A DNA stretch of 35,159 nt from CAZAMI01 sp964627805 (lineage in GTDB: Archaea; Thermoproteota; Thermoprotei_A; Sulfolobales; NBVN01). The first letter of the stretch is position 1. Each line of letters starts with the position of its first letter. Shown here one piece after another: positions 14,455-22,651 of this stretch. A program made the translations under genes and the position numbers. Location: assembly GCA_964627805.1 (NCBI GenBank), contig CAZVLA010000007.1:1-35159 (forward strand). The letters are read 5' to 3'. The notes beneath the pieces were generated by a model, which saw only the letters and a list, made by a program, of their open reading frames with translations, was not told the origin of the DNA and ran no database searches.

Positions 14455-15177
14455 GGCCTTCGTAGGTCCGTAGCCGTACCTACTACTGAGTACCTTAATA
14501 TTCCTTATTAGGTACTCGAGCTCCTCCCTACGCCTACCCCTCAACTCATTAACTAACCTTAACGTCTTCCTACCCCAGTTACTGAGGAATTCCTTAGGGC
14601 TTAACCACTTACCTAGGGTTACTACGTACTTACTAACTAGCTTAAGTCCTAATGACTTAATTAGCTCGATGTACTCACTGCTTGACTTAATACCTAGTAC
14701 CTCAGTACCTAGTACGTACTTAACGGCTCTGTGGTAAGCGTACTCAGTAAGTATTGTTAAGTACTCTGAAGTACTCCTAGGTAATTCGGAGGCCTTCTCA
14801 ATAAGTACGAAGTACTTACCGGGCTTAAGAACCCTGACAACCTCCTTCAGTAAGTCATTAACTAATGACTCCTCAACCTCATGGAGCGTAGCTACTGAAG
14901 TAATTAAGTCAGCTACGGCGTCACGTATGGGTAGTGATGATGCTGAGCAAGCTACTAAACCTACGTGGGGGTCGTTAATGAGTAGCTCCCTAGCCTTCCT
15001 AAGTACTTCATAGTCAATATCAATACCTAATACGTAGGAATTACATAACCCCCTAAAGAACCTCGTAGAACCACCACTACCGCATCCAATATCAATTACT
15101 AAGGAGCCGCAGTACCTACTCAGGAATCTTAAGCCCTCCGTGATGTACCCCCTAATGTTGTTTAAGTGGTGCCTAAT
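14431..15177 (-). CDS. SAM-dependent methyltransferase without a standard start codon
   Basis: About 248 codons, open on the minus strand, filling what otherwise looks like an 830-bp gap. Class I methyltransferase motifs are plain: motif I VIDIGCGSGGSTRFF, motif II VLGIDID, a motif IV-like stretch ADLITSVATLHEVEE, and VVRVLKPGKYFVLIEK. The frame contains no ATG or GTG, and its only TTG is near the C-terminus. The frame is open back to a TAG near 15200. A TATA box (15209-15217) would place transcription start near 15187, so ATT at 15177 is my best guess for the start. A perfect 10-bp tandem repeat at 15180-15199 lies right there. Either a near-cognate codon is used, or the 5' end is damaged. 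Codon use matches neighbours and there is no internal stop. The substrate is unknown. Confidence 0.75.
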   Translation of the reverse strand: MRHHLNNIRGYITEGLRFLSRYCGSLVIDIGCGSGGSTRFFRGLCNSYVLGIDIDYEVLRKARELLINDPHVGLVACSASSLPIRDAVADLITSVATLHEVEESLVNDLLKEVVRVLKPGKYFVLIEKASELPRSTSEYLTILTEYAYHRAVKYVLGTEVLGIKSSSEYIELIKSLGLKLVSKYVVTLGKWLSPKEFLSNWGRKTLRLVNELRGRRREELEYLIRNIKVLSSRYGYGPTKALVAIFKK

Positions 15178-15179
15178 AT

Positions 15180-15199
15180 TAGCGGGATTTAGCGGGATT
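15180..15199. repeat. 10-bp perfect tandem duplication at methyltransferase 5' end
   Basis: TAGCGGGATT occurs twice in a row. It falls at the predicted transcription start of the minus-strand methyltransferase, where a normal start codon is missing. A 10-bp duplication is not a multiple of three, so it could have shifted the frame; however, removing one copy does not restore an ATG, GTG or TTG. Confidence 0.8.
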
Positions 15200-15208
15200 A
15201 GGTACTAC

Positions 15209-15217
15209 GTATATATT
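15209..15217 (-). promoter_or_regulatory. TATA box of the methyltransferase gene
   Basis: AATATATAC-type sequence on the minus strand, about 26 nt before the predicted start point near 15187. It supports the view that the start-less methyltransferase frame is transcribed. Confidence 0.5.
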
Positions 15218-15258
15218 ACTATATAGGTAAGTACTCAGGTAACCTCAAGTAGGTTCAG

Positions 15259-15266
15259 ATATAATA
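15259..15266 (+). promoter_or_regulatory. TATA box of the 442-aa protein gene
   Basis: ATATAATA centred 27 nt upstream of the GTG at 15289, the standard leaderless archaeal arrangement. With the leftward TATA box at 15209-15217 it forms a compact divergent promoter region. Confidence 0.6.
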
Positions 15267-15288
15267 TCCCCTACACCCACCATTAACG

Positions 15289-16617
15289 GTGCTTAACCTG
15301 GGGATATGTAACTTACTTGAGGGGGTAATTGAGGGTAGGTACGTTAGGTTCTTCCTAAGCTCTAGAGTCGGTAGGTTATGTCGTGAGTTAAGTAGGTTGT
15401 GCTTACTTAATGAATCACTTAAGAAGTTAGTTGGTGACGGCGTAGGTCTTCACGAGCAGCCCGAGGACTTAGTTAGTAAGTTTAAGGCTTTAGTACTTGG
15501 TGGTTTAGGTAGTTATGACTTAAGGTCCTCACTAGCTTACGTATCTAGGGTACTCTTCGGTATTAAGGTAGTTGATAGGTACGGTAAAGTAACCGATATT
15601 AGGGAGTTGATTAGGGCGGTTAGGTACGGGGGTACTCAGGACTTAATAATCATTAAGGAGGGGGGTATGTGTGAATGGTTATGTAGTTACTTACCTAAGT
15701 TAATTACCGACTTAAGTAATCAGTTAAGGACCCTACTAGGTAGTGAGTCATTAATTAGTGAGTGTAGGGCTTACCGCGGGGTTAGTTACGCTGAAGCTAT
15801 TAAGGTCATTAAGGACTACATACCGGAGCCTGGTGAGGAGGCTAGGGCGATTTCTAGGTTCTTAAGTAGGTTGAGGGAGGCTATAGCTAATCTACTACCC
15901 GGCATTGATGAGTACCTGACCTACGCCTCAGTAATTAAGTTCACACCTATGCAGGTCATTAAGGACTACGTTAGTGAGTGCTTTAGTGCGAAGGGTAGGG
16001 AGTTAGTTAGGTTGGTTAGGGACGTCTTAAGACCTGCATCACCGGCTGTAATGGACTTAAGTAAGTGCGTTATGTACTCAAGTATTGATGAGGTACCTAG
16101 TAAGGAGATACTCAAGAATAAGTACCTAATAACCACCTATAGGAGGGTTATTAGGAAGGAGGTTAGGGTTGAGGGTAATTACGACATAGTTGGTGAGGAG
16201 GTAATTAACTCACCTACGTACGCATTAATTAACGCATTAACTAATGAGTGGGTCGAGTTTGAGGAGATACTCTACGGTACTAACGCAGTAGCTAAGTTAC
16301 TTAGGAGATTCATTGAGGAGAACCTACCTAGGGAGGTACTTAATGATGTCAGGATTAGGAAGTTACTAGACGACGTAGTTAGGTTAGGTGAGATTAAGGT
16401 AGTTAGTGAACCCGGTAAGGATAGGTTTAGGGAGGGTGATGCTTCATTAGTAATGAAGGCATCACCGCTAGTTACTTACGGATTACTAGAAGCTAGTGCT
16501 GGGTGGGACGGCGTTAGGTTCGGTAACGCAGTAATTAATAGGTACGCAGTTAGGTTTAGGGCCTCTAAAGTAGCTACGAAGCTAGGCTTAATAACTGAGT
16601 ACTTACTGAGTAGGTAA
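15289..16617 (+). CDS. Hypothetical protein, 442 aa
   Basis: I do not recognise a family. The protein is soluble and largely helical, rich in charged residues, with no signal peptide or membrane segment. Two similar phrases, IKVIKDYIPE (about 172) and MQVIKDYVSE (about 222), hint at a weak internal duplication. An N-terminal region with several Cys residues (CNLLEGV, CRELSRLCLL, CEWLCSYL) shows no regular metal-site spacing. Codon use matches neighbours and the GTG start is supported by a TATA box 27 nt upstream, so it is a real gene. It is divergent from the methyltransferase, from which it may share regulation. Confidence 0.7.
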   Translation: MLNLGICNLLEGVIEGRYVRFFLSSRVGRLCRELSRLCLLNESLKKLVGDGVGLHEQPEDLVSKFKALVLGGLGSYDLRSSLAYVSRVLFGIKVVDRYGKVTDIRELIRAVRYGGTQDLIIIKEGGMCEWLCSYLPKLITDLSNQLRTLLGSESLISECRAYRGVSYAEAIKVIKDYIPEPGEEARAISRFLSRLREAIANLLPGIDEYLTYASVIKFTPMQVIKDYVSECFSAKGRELVRLVRDVLRPASPAVMDLSKCVMYSSIDEVPSKEILKNKYLITTYRRVIRKEVRVEGNYDIVGEEVINSPTYALINALTNEWVEFEEILYGTNAVAKLLRRFIEENLPREVLNDVRIRKLLDDVVRLGEIKVVSEPGKDRFREGDASLVMKASPLVTYGLLEASAGWDGVRFGNAVINRYAVRFRASKVATKLGLITEYLLSR

Positions 16618-16692
16618 TTCAGTAATTAAGTTAATTAGTGGGTAGCTACGTATAGTACGTGGTGGCTTTTCTCCCTCAATTAAGCCCCTAGG

Positions 16693-17175
16693 GTGGTTAC
16701 TTTGGTTACGGAGCGTAGTGAGTTTGAGAAGGTAATGGCTAGGGGGTTGGTTAAGTACGGTAAGTTCCTAGTACTTACGGTTGAGGCAGTAATAATAGCT
16801 TCAGTATCCGTACTCATAGGACTCACTACATACTTCCTATGTAGGGACATACTTAAGGCGTACTTACTAGGTAGTACAGCTGAGCTCCAGCTAATAATGA
16901 ATGACATATTCCTACTGATAGTCTACGTAGAGTTAGTTAGGAGCATCGTAGTCGCTTACCGAAGACCTGAGATGTACTTAGTAAGTATTGCTGAGGTAGG
17001 CTTCGTAATAACCGTTAGGGAGGTACTAGCTTCAGTACTATCAAAGACGACGACCGACGTACTACTATCGTCAGCAGCTAGTGTAGCATTCGCTATAGTA
17101 CTGTGGATACTCTATAAGAAGGTACTACCCCATAGGAAGAAGCACCACGTAAGTCATGAGCGTGAGGGTGGGTAG
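16693..17175 (+). CDS. PsiE-like membrane protein
   Basis: 160 aa with four predicted membrane segments (about 22-47, 68-88, 97-113, 122-142) and a His/Lys-rich tail. The layout Y-x-KFLVLTVEAVIIAS followed by LIVYVELVRSIVVAYRRPE fits the phosphate-starvation-inducible PsiE family, found in many archaea and of unknown biochemical role. The start may be GTG 16693 or TTG 16702. It ends about 50 nt before a possible small gene. Confidence 0.65.
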   Translation: MVTLVTERSEFEKVMARGLVKYGKFLVLTVEAVIIASVSVLIGLTTYFLCRDILKAYLLGSTAELQLIMNDIFLLIVYVELVRSIVVAYRRPEMYLVSIAEVGFVITVREVLASVLSKTTTDVLLSSAASVAFAIVLWILYKKVLPHRKKHHVSHEREGG

Positions 17176-17225
17176 GGGACGTAATACTTATTTACTTCCT
17201 CACCCAGATACACCTGGTGTAGGTA

Positions 17226-17417
17226 ATGTGTGCACCTACCAGCGTAATAACACACGCTAGTACCTTCACATCGACGTTCCTTCAGTACTCAGTAATTATT
17301 AATCAATTAATAGGTGCTTCAGCAATTGCAACTGCATTAACTATTAAGTTCAGTAAGTTACCGAGGATTCTTAAGTCATTAGTACTTAACTCCGTAATTA
17401 GGAGGTTTAGGGCTTAA
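17226..17417 (+). CDS. Possible small protein, 63 aa
   Basis: ATG start, with a Ser/Thr-rich first third, a hydrophobic middle (VIINQLIGASAIATALTI) and a basic end (RRFRA). Codon choice (AAG, AGG, TTA, GTA) matches real genes here, and it ends 10 nt before the radical SAM gene on the same strand, so cotranscription is likely. One membrane segment with a cytoplasmic basic tail is plausible. I know no homologous family. Confidence 0.4.
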   Translation: MCAPTSVITHASTFTSTFLQYSVIINQLIGASAIATALTIKFSKLPRILKSLVLNSVIRRFRA

Positions 17418-17427
17418 TTAGTTAAGG

Positions 17428-18264
17428 GTGCGTTACTTGTTTTTAGTACCTAAGCCGGAGACTCTACAGTTAGAATCAACTAATGACTGCTTCATGAATT
17501 GCTGGATATGCATGAGGGCTAATTCCAGGAGGTCCGTAGGTTACTTAAGTATGGAGAACTACAGGAAGTTACCTCTGAGTAAGTTTAGGGAGGTAGCCTT
17601 CCACGGGTGGGGTGAGCCGTTACTACACCCTAAGATATGTGAGATGATATCCTACGCTAAGTCATTAGGACTTAAGGCTAGCTTAATAACCAATGGCTAC
17701 TTACTAAGCAAGAAGGCTGAGGAACTAATTGATTCAGGACTTGATGAGTTAGCAGTAGGTATATACACCTTAAGGGGTAGGGATGCGGTACTTAGGGGTG
17801 TTAAGGAGTTTCTAGAGCTTAGGAGGTCATTAAGTAAGCCTAAGGTACTCTTCGACATAACAATCCTTAAGGAGAACCTAAGTGAGATACCTGAGATTAT
17901 TGAGGTAGGTAGTGAGTTAGGTATTGATGCTGTAGTACTTCATAGGTTATTCAATGCACACAACCCTAAACTCCTAAGACCTACGAAGGATGAGGAGAGG
18001 AAGTTACTTAAGGAGGTTGACCGTATTAGTAAGTCACTAGGTATTAAGGTGTTCAAACCACCGACTAAGCAATTAAGACCATGTATTGTGGTTCTTAAGT
18101 GCATGTTCATTACTTGGGACTGTAAGTACTCACCATGCTGCTTCCTAGCTGAGTTAGGGCATACCTTAGGTAATGCGTTAAGAGATGACGTATTCAGGAT
18201 CCATAGGGACTTCGTAATTAGGGGGTTTAGGAGGTATGGAGTCTGTAAGTCGTGTCCGTGGTGA
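17428..18264 (+). CDS. Radical SAM protein with C-terminal Cys cluster
   Basis: 278 aa. The radical SAM [4Fe-4S] motif C-x3-C-x2-C is at Cys21, 25 and 28, followed by the GE motif HGWGEP (about 59-64) that binds the SAM amino group. The C-terminal 60 residues contain seven Cys, in patterns resembling an auxiliary cluster of the SPASM/twitch kind (RPCIVVLKCMF, CKYSPCC, CKSCPW). These enzymes modify peptides, cofactors or proteins by radical chemistry; the substrate is not evident. The last 29 nt overlap the next gene, a membrane protein, so the two are probably made together. Confidence 0.85.
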   Translation: MRYLFLVPKPETLQLESTNDCFMNCWICMRANSRRSVGYLSMENYRKLPLSKFREVAFHGWGEPLLHPKICEMISYAKSLGLKASLITNGYLLSKKAEELIDSGLDELAVGIYTLRGRDAVLRGVKEFLELRRSLSKPKVLFDITILKENLSEIPEIIEVGSELGIDAVVLHRLFNAHNPKLLRPTKDEERKLLKEVDRISKSLGIKVFKPPTKQLRPCIVVLKCMFITWDCKYSPCCFLAELGHTLGNALRDDVFRIHRDFVIRGFRRYGVCKSCPW

Positions 18265-18766
18265 GTTAATTAACTTAGGAGCTACGTTCATGTTCTCATC
18301 AGCTAGTTACTTCCTAAACCTAGCAATACCTGCTAGGTCACTAGCATTTACTGGTGTGCCATTCGCTGCTTGGTCGATACTTAGTGGATTCACTAACGTA
18401 TTCTGGGTCTCATTAGCTCATAAGCTACTAGGTAAGGGTTACGGAGTACTTACTGCAGTAATAGCGTCATCACTAATACTACTTCAGGGGTCATGGTTCG
18501 GTATCTCCTACCCACCATGGTACGGAGCCTACGGAGTACTGTCTTACGTAGTTATGGGTGTACTTACGGAGTTCGTTAATGGTGGTTTAGGTAACTTAGC
18601 ATGTGCAGTAATTAATTGGGTAGCTCTAGGAATTACCTTCGGTGTGTGGCCATCATACTCAGTAGTGATTATAGCTTCAGCCACCTACGTAACTGGTTGG
18701 TTAGGTAGTAAGTTAGGGGGTTTAGTGATTAGTAAGTTACTTAAGCTTGAAGAAGTTAAAAACTAG
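18236..18766 (+). CDS. Membrane protein, possible ECF transporter S-component
   Basis: 176 aa, five to six membrane segments, starting at an ATG 29 nt inside the radical SAM gene. Glycine and aromatic residues in the loops (SWFGISYPPWYGAYG, TEFVNGGLGN) and the overall size fit substrate-binding S-components of energy-coupling-factor vitamin transporters, but no diagnostic motif is present, and no ECF ATPase or T-component is in the window. Its tie to a radical SAM gene could mean uptake of a cofactor or its precursor. The 3' end overlaps the convergent TPR gene by 4 nt. Confidence 0.45.
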   Translation: MESVSRVRGELINLGATFMFSSASYFLNLAIPARSLAFTGVPFAAWSILSGFTNVFWVSLAHKLLGKGYGVLTAVIASSLILLQGSWFGISYPPWYGAYGVLSYVVMGVLTEFVNGGLGNLACAVINWVALGITFGVWPSYSVVIIASATYVTGWLGSKLGGLVISKLLKLEEVKN

Positions 18767-20106
18767 TGCTCCAGCTCAGTAAGTTCATGCGGTATCTCAG
18801 GTGCTTTACCAGCTGATACCTCATTGTAGAGCTTCGTGAACGTACCTAGAACTAACTTCCTCCACCCAGTGAAGTTGGGGTCGGTTCTTAACTGGTTAAT
18901 TACCTTCTTGAGTAGTTCCTTAGCCTTACTAAACATACCTAACTTAGCGTATGTACACGCTAGAGCTGCGTGACCTAGTAGGTAGTAGTTCCTATGAGCT
19001 ACCTCCCTATTAGATATTCTGGGGTGATTAACTAACCACTCAAAGTCCTTAGTAGCTAATTCGTAGTACGTCTTATTACCGGTTACCTCACCTAACTTAA
19101 AGTAAGCAACTCCCCTCTCGTAGAATGCACCAGGTACGTCACCAGGTATTGGGAAGTTACTTATCCTTAATACATCACTACATACCTCAACATCCTTCCT
19201 TAAGTACTTAATAGCTTCACTTACCTTACCCTCCTTAAGCATTACCTCAGCTATTAACCTGTAAGCCTCACCTACGTAGGCTGACTCAGGGAATTTCTTA
19301 ATGATCTCACTAGCGTACTTAAGTACGTCACTATACCTGCCTAAGTGCATAGCAGCTATAGCTGCTGGTGCTAATGCTAAGTCAGCTTCCTCACTCCATA
19401 ACTTAACGTAGACCTTCATTAACTTAAGAACGCCTGTGTAGTTACCCTTCTCTAACTCAACCCACATGAGGTGTTCGTAGGCTGTGTCGATTGGGTATAG
19501 CTTATTAGCTAAGTGGTAGTAGTACCTAGCCTTATCTACCTCAGCCATTGCTAGGTAGACCCTAGCTAAGTTAGTGTATAGTGCTGCTAACCCCTCCTTA
19601 CCTAAGTACTTAAGTATTACGTCCTTACCCTTAAGAGCTTCTAAGTACTGAGGTAGTACGTACTTCTCCCTATTGATGTAGTGGCAGTAGTAGTCGAAGT
19701 ACATATTACCTAGCCCGAAGTGAGCTAGTGGTACGCAGTCCTTACTTAACCTCATACACTCCTCAAAAGCCTCCTTAGCTAAGTTAAACATAACCTGCAT
19801 TGCTGGGTGGTTAGAGCTTGTGAAGTCCTCACCACATATCTTGAAGTACCTATGGAATATGTCGGGCTCACTAGCAGCTACACCTAAGTTATACCAAGCC
19901 ATCCAGTTACTTGGGTCGTAACTCAGTGACTTCATGAAGTAGTGAATAGCCTTACTGTAATCACCATTATTTAATGCCTTAAGACCTAATACGTAGTAGT
20001 GGTTAGCTTCACTAACCTTAACCCAATTAACTACTAATACCGTAGCTGAGATTGATGCAGCGATAACGAGTATAGTACCAACTACCTTCCTCCAAGTAGG
20101 TAACAC
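18763..20106 (-). CDS. Membrane-anchored TPR protein
   Basis: About 447 aa. One N-terminal membrane segment (VVGTILVIAASISATVLVV) is followed by tetratricopeptide repeats through most of the protein; clear copies start with YYVLGLKALNNGDYSKAIHY and SNWMAWYNLGVAA, with further copies near residues 185, 255 and 385. TPR arrays bind partner proteins; the topology places them either on the cell surface or in the cytoplasm and I cannot decide which. I favour the GTG at 20106 because AGGTG ends 6 nt upstream; GTG 20115 overlaps it. A 50-aa membrane protein lies just upstream on the same strand, and a promoter before that one probably serves both. Confidence 0.8.
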   Translation of the reverse strand: MLPTWRKVVGTILVIAASISATVLVVNWVKVSEANHYYVLGLKALNNGDYSKAIHYFMKSLSYDPSNWMAWYNLGVAASEPDIFHRYFKICGEDFTSSNHPAMQVMFNLAKEAFEECMRLSKDCVPLAHFGLGNMYFDYYCHYINREKYVLPQYLEALKGKDVILKYLGKEGLAALYTNLARVYLAMAEVDKARYYYHLANKLYPIDTAYEHLMWVELEKGNYTGVLKLMKVYVKLWSEEADLALAPAAIAAMHLGRYSDVLKYASEIIKKFPESAYVGEAYRLIAEVMLKEGKVSEAIKYLRKDVEVCSDVLRISNFPIPGDVPGAFYERGVAYFKLGEVTGNKTYYELATKDFEWLVNHPRISNREVAHRNYYLLGHAALACTYAKLGMFSKAKELLKKVINQLRTDPNFTGWRKLVLGTFTKLYNEVSAGKAPEIPHELTELEH

Positions 20107-20132
20107 ACTCACCACCTACGTACTATTAATTA

Positions 20133-20285
20133 CTACTTAGGAGTACCTACGGACCTCCTAGTGGGCCTAGCTAGGAAGGTTATGATGGCACCAATAGCTA
20201 ATATAACCGTAGCTACTATCTGAGGTACTATAGCTGATAGTGAGGTTATGCTTGAGGAGATCGTTACTGATACTGGAGTACACAT
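20133..20285 (-). CDS. Small membrane protein, 50 aa, upstream of TPR gene
   Basis: An ATG-to-TAG frame of 50 codons lies in the gap before the TPR gene, same strand, with a spacing of only about 20-30 nt. The product has a Ser/Thr-rich outer part, one strong hydrophobic helix (IVATVILAIGAIITFLA) and a basic cytoplasmic tail (RPTRRS). This resembles the C-terminal anchor of archaeal surface proteins, standing alone. GGTTTTTAAGG (20314-20324 on the minus strand) is about 33 nt before the ATG and may be its TATA box. It is probably cotranscribed with the TPR protein and could be its membrane partner. Confidence 0.55.
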   Translation of the reverse strand: MCTPVSVTISSSITSLSAIVPQIVATVILAIGAIITFLARPTRRSVGTPK

Positions 20286-20382
20286 TCCTTACTCACCGAG
20301 TGCACTTACGCAGAACCACCTTAAAAACCTAACCCCTCAATACTTAACCCTCACTAAGTAACTAACTCTCGGTCGTTAGTAA

Positions 20383-21483
20383 TTGAGTGTAGCAGTAATT
20401 GGTGGTGGGGTAGCTGGGTTACTATCAGCTATTAACATACGTAACCTTAGTGCCGACGTCTTTGAGTCGCTACCTAGGTTAGGTATGAGGAAGCACTGCA
20501 CAGGTGTAGTCTCTCTAGTAACTACTCATGAGTGCTTAGGTAGGGACTTCATAGATAATTACTTCAGGTACTTAATAATTAGGTTAGGTAATTTAAGAGT
20601 TAAGCTATGGTCCGAATCACCCTTCGCCTGTAGGTTATCTAGGGAAGGTCATGAGGTATTCCTTAGTGAGGAAGTAGTTAATTTGGGGCATAAGGTACTA
20701 CCTAAGCATAAGGTACTCGAGGTTAGAGAGGTAGGTAATGGTTATGAATTAATCGTTAAGTGTCCCGACTCCATAGTTAGGAGGTTTAGGTATGACTACG
20801 TAGTAATTACTGAGGGGTACCCAAGTAGGTTATCTAAGTCATTAGGGTTTAACGCAGTAACTAATTACTTAGTAGGTGCTCAGTATAGGGTAGTACTTGA
20901 TAAGGGATTGAGTGAGTACTTGAGTGAGTCCTTAATAGTTAATTACTGCGTAGACCCTACCTGCGGCTTTACGTGGTACGTACCCTTAAGTAGGAGGGAG
21001 TTACTTATTGGGTTAGCAAGTACTTACTACGTAGGTAGGGAATTAATTAATGTACTCAATAAACTACTGAAGACCGTGGGTAAGGCCTTAAGGACTGACT
21101 TAAGGAAGGTTGAGTTATTCGGTGGTTACGTACTTAGGGGGTACCCGAGGGAGTTCGTAGTAGGTAAGGCAGTAGCTTTAGGGGATACTAACTCAACAGT
21201 TAAGTCGGTAAGTGGTGGTGGCCTATACCCAATAACTAAGACAGTAAATGAAGTAATTAAGAACCTAGATAGGGGTAGGTTAAGTAGTGAGTTAGGTAAA
21301 GTGCTGAGGAGGCAATTAAGGACTCAATACCTAATTAGTAAGTCATTAATTAAGCTAAGGAATCAATTAAGTAAGTTAAGGGCATCTCTAGAAGCTAAGA
21401 TAACACCTAGGGAGTACGATAGGCATGAGGAATTACTGATTAAGTTACTGAGAGGTGAGGTTAGTATAGGGTTACTTAGTTAG
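20383..21483 (+). CDS. FAD-dependent oxidoreductase, geranylgeranyl-reductase-like
   Basis: 366 aa. The dinucleotide-binding motif AVIGGGVAGLLSA is at the N-terminus, followed by KHCTGVVS near residue 36, which corresponds to the conserved Cys-containing loop of archaeal geranylgeranyl reductases, and ALGDTNSTVKSVSGGGLYPI around 265, the second FAD contact. These enzymes saturate isoprenoid chains of archaeal membrane lipids; a related function such as modifying other isoprenoids is equally possible. The TTG start is tight against the first strand. No neighbour is a known lipid gene. Confidence 0.75.
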   Translation: MSVAVIGGGVAGLLSAINIRNLSADVFESLPRLGMRKHCTGVVSLVTTHECLGRDFIDNYFRYLIIRLGNLRVKLWSESPFACRLSREGHEVFLSEEVVNLGHKVLPKHKVLEVREVGNGYELIVKCPDSIVRRFRYDYVVITEGYPSRLSKSLGFNAVTNYLVGAQYRVVLDKGLSEYLSESLIVNYCVDPTCGFTWYVPLSRRELLIGLASTYYVGRELINVLNKLLKTVGKALRTDLRKVELFGGYVLRGYPREFVVGKAVALGDTNSTVKSVSGGGLYPITKTVNEVIKNLDRGRLSSELGKVLRRQLRTQYLISKSLIKLRNQLSKLRASLEAKITPREYDRHEELLIKLLRGEVSIGLLS

Positions 21484-21487
21484 GTAG

Positions 21488-21898
21488 TTAAAAATTAATT
21501 ATTGAGCTCCCCCTAACTACTGAATCCCAAGACACAGAATCGGTTACTCTAGCCTTAACCTTACGTATTAAGTGTACGTACTTACCTAACCTACTCATGA
21601 CCACCTCATACCCAACACCTACATCCCTCACTAACTCAGTCTTGAACCCCAACATACTTAACGTACTACGTAACTCATCAATACCTACGTACCTTAACTC
21701 CCTAAAGCCCCTAGGGCTACTTAAGATCTCCTCAATAACTAACTCAGCTTCGTACTTAGCTAGTCTAGATTCAATACGGATTATTAGCTCCCTACGTAGC
21801 TCCCTTAAACACTCTACTAAGTTGATTGGGTCTAGCGTACGTATTAACTTAAGGAGTGTGAACTTAATCCTTAAACCTAAGGACTTACGGACCCTCAT
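21488..21898 (-). CDS. Hypothetical protein, 136 aa
   Basis: Basic, mostly helical protein with a central amphipathic helix (about 25-60, RELRRELIIRIESRLAKYEA) and a C-terminal strand-rich part (VGVGYEVVMSRLGKYVHLI). No motif or membrane segment is recognised. It ends 4 nt from the convergent flavoprotein gene, and its start lies about 60 nt downstream of the Dph6-like gene on the same strand, so the two may form an operon. Codon use supports a real gene. Confidence 0.6.
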   Translation of the reverse strand: MRVRKSLGLRIKFTLLKLIRTLDPINLVECLRELRRELIIRIESRLAKYEAELVIEEILSSPRGFRELRYVGIDELRSTLSMLGFKTELVRDVGVGYEVVMSRLGKYVHLIRKVKARVTDSVSWDSVVRGSSIINF

Positions 21899-21960
21899 AG
21901 TATGTGTGGAGTAGGTACCGTATGGTCTAATGCATTAGCTGTACTTAAGTCTTTTCATCA

Positions 21961-22587
21961 TTAGTAATTAGTAAGTATTAAGACCTCAACACCACCCCTC
22001 CTAAAGGTGTTTAAGACCCTATACCTAACCCTCCTTAAGTGCTTAGGTGAGTTAATGACTAGTGTATGGTACTCCCCCCTCTCACCTATTGGGTCAATAC
22101 CTAACTTCCTAATTAGGTCGAGGAGCTCCTCGTGAGTCTCCCTACTAATTAACTTACCTAATAACTCACTAGCGGACTCCCTAACACCAGTTACTAACGC
22201 CTCAATACCGTACTCAACCTCCTTAGCAAGTACTTCCTCAGGGTCTAGACCCCATAGGGGCTCCTTAAGCTCAGCACCTACCTCACTAGCTAACCTCTCC
22301 ATATACCTTAAGTGCTCCTCAACGTAAACATCACCAGCTACGATGACGTTAGTACCTAGTGATTTAAGGAACTCAACACTCTCAATAAACTCCCTACCCC
22401 TACTAAGGGACTTAACAATAACGGGTAATCCTGTAGAAGTACCTGACTCAATACTTAAGCTGAGGTTTATTAGGTGTGGTGATGGTTCGGGGAATTCATA
22501 AATAAATACTACGTAAGCATCTACAGGACCTGCGAGTACGGATGCGTAGAAGGATTCCTTACCACCAGAGAATAGAGCTACCCTCAA
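21961..22587 (-). CDS. dph6: Dph6-like diphthine-ammonia ligase (PP-loop)
   Basis: 208 aa. PP-loop ATP pyrophosphatase that amidates diphthine on elongation factor 2 in the last step of diphthamide synthesis. The PP-loop ALFSGGKES opens the protein; the family hallmark GERGEYHTLVINSP is near residue 170, and the AGDVYVEEHLRY region near 103 fits the MJ0570/Dph6 family. It is slightly shorter than the usual ~225 aa. The PP-loop coding segment (22553-22576) matches 22 of 24 bases of the 3' half of CRISPR spacer 3 in array 1. Confidence 0.85.
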   Translation of the reverse strand: MRVALFSGGKESFYASVLAGPVDAYVVFIYEFPEPSPHLINLSLSIESGTSTGLPVIVKSLSRGREFIESVEFLKSLGTNVIVAGDVYVEEHLRYMERLASEVGAELKEPLWGLDPEEVLAKEVEYGIEALVTGVRESASELLGKLISRETHEELLDLIRKLGIDPIGERGEYHTLVINSPKHLRRVRYRVLNTFRRGGVEVLILTNY

Positions 22588-22651
22588 GTAATCACCTAAT
22601 GTAGTTACGGAGTAATTAAATTATCTATTACGGATTCCTAAGTGGTGTTGG

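Noticed and set aside
22553..22576. Full self-targeting of dph6 by spacer 3
   Set aside because: Only the 3' half of the spacer matches (22 of 24), the other 20 nt do not; PP-loop codon conservation explains it.
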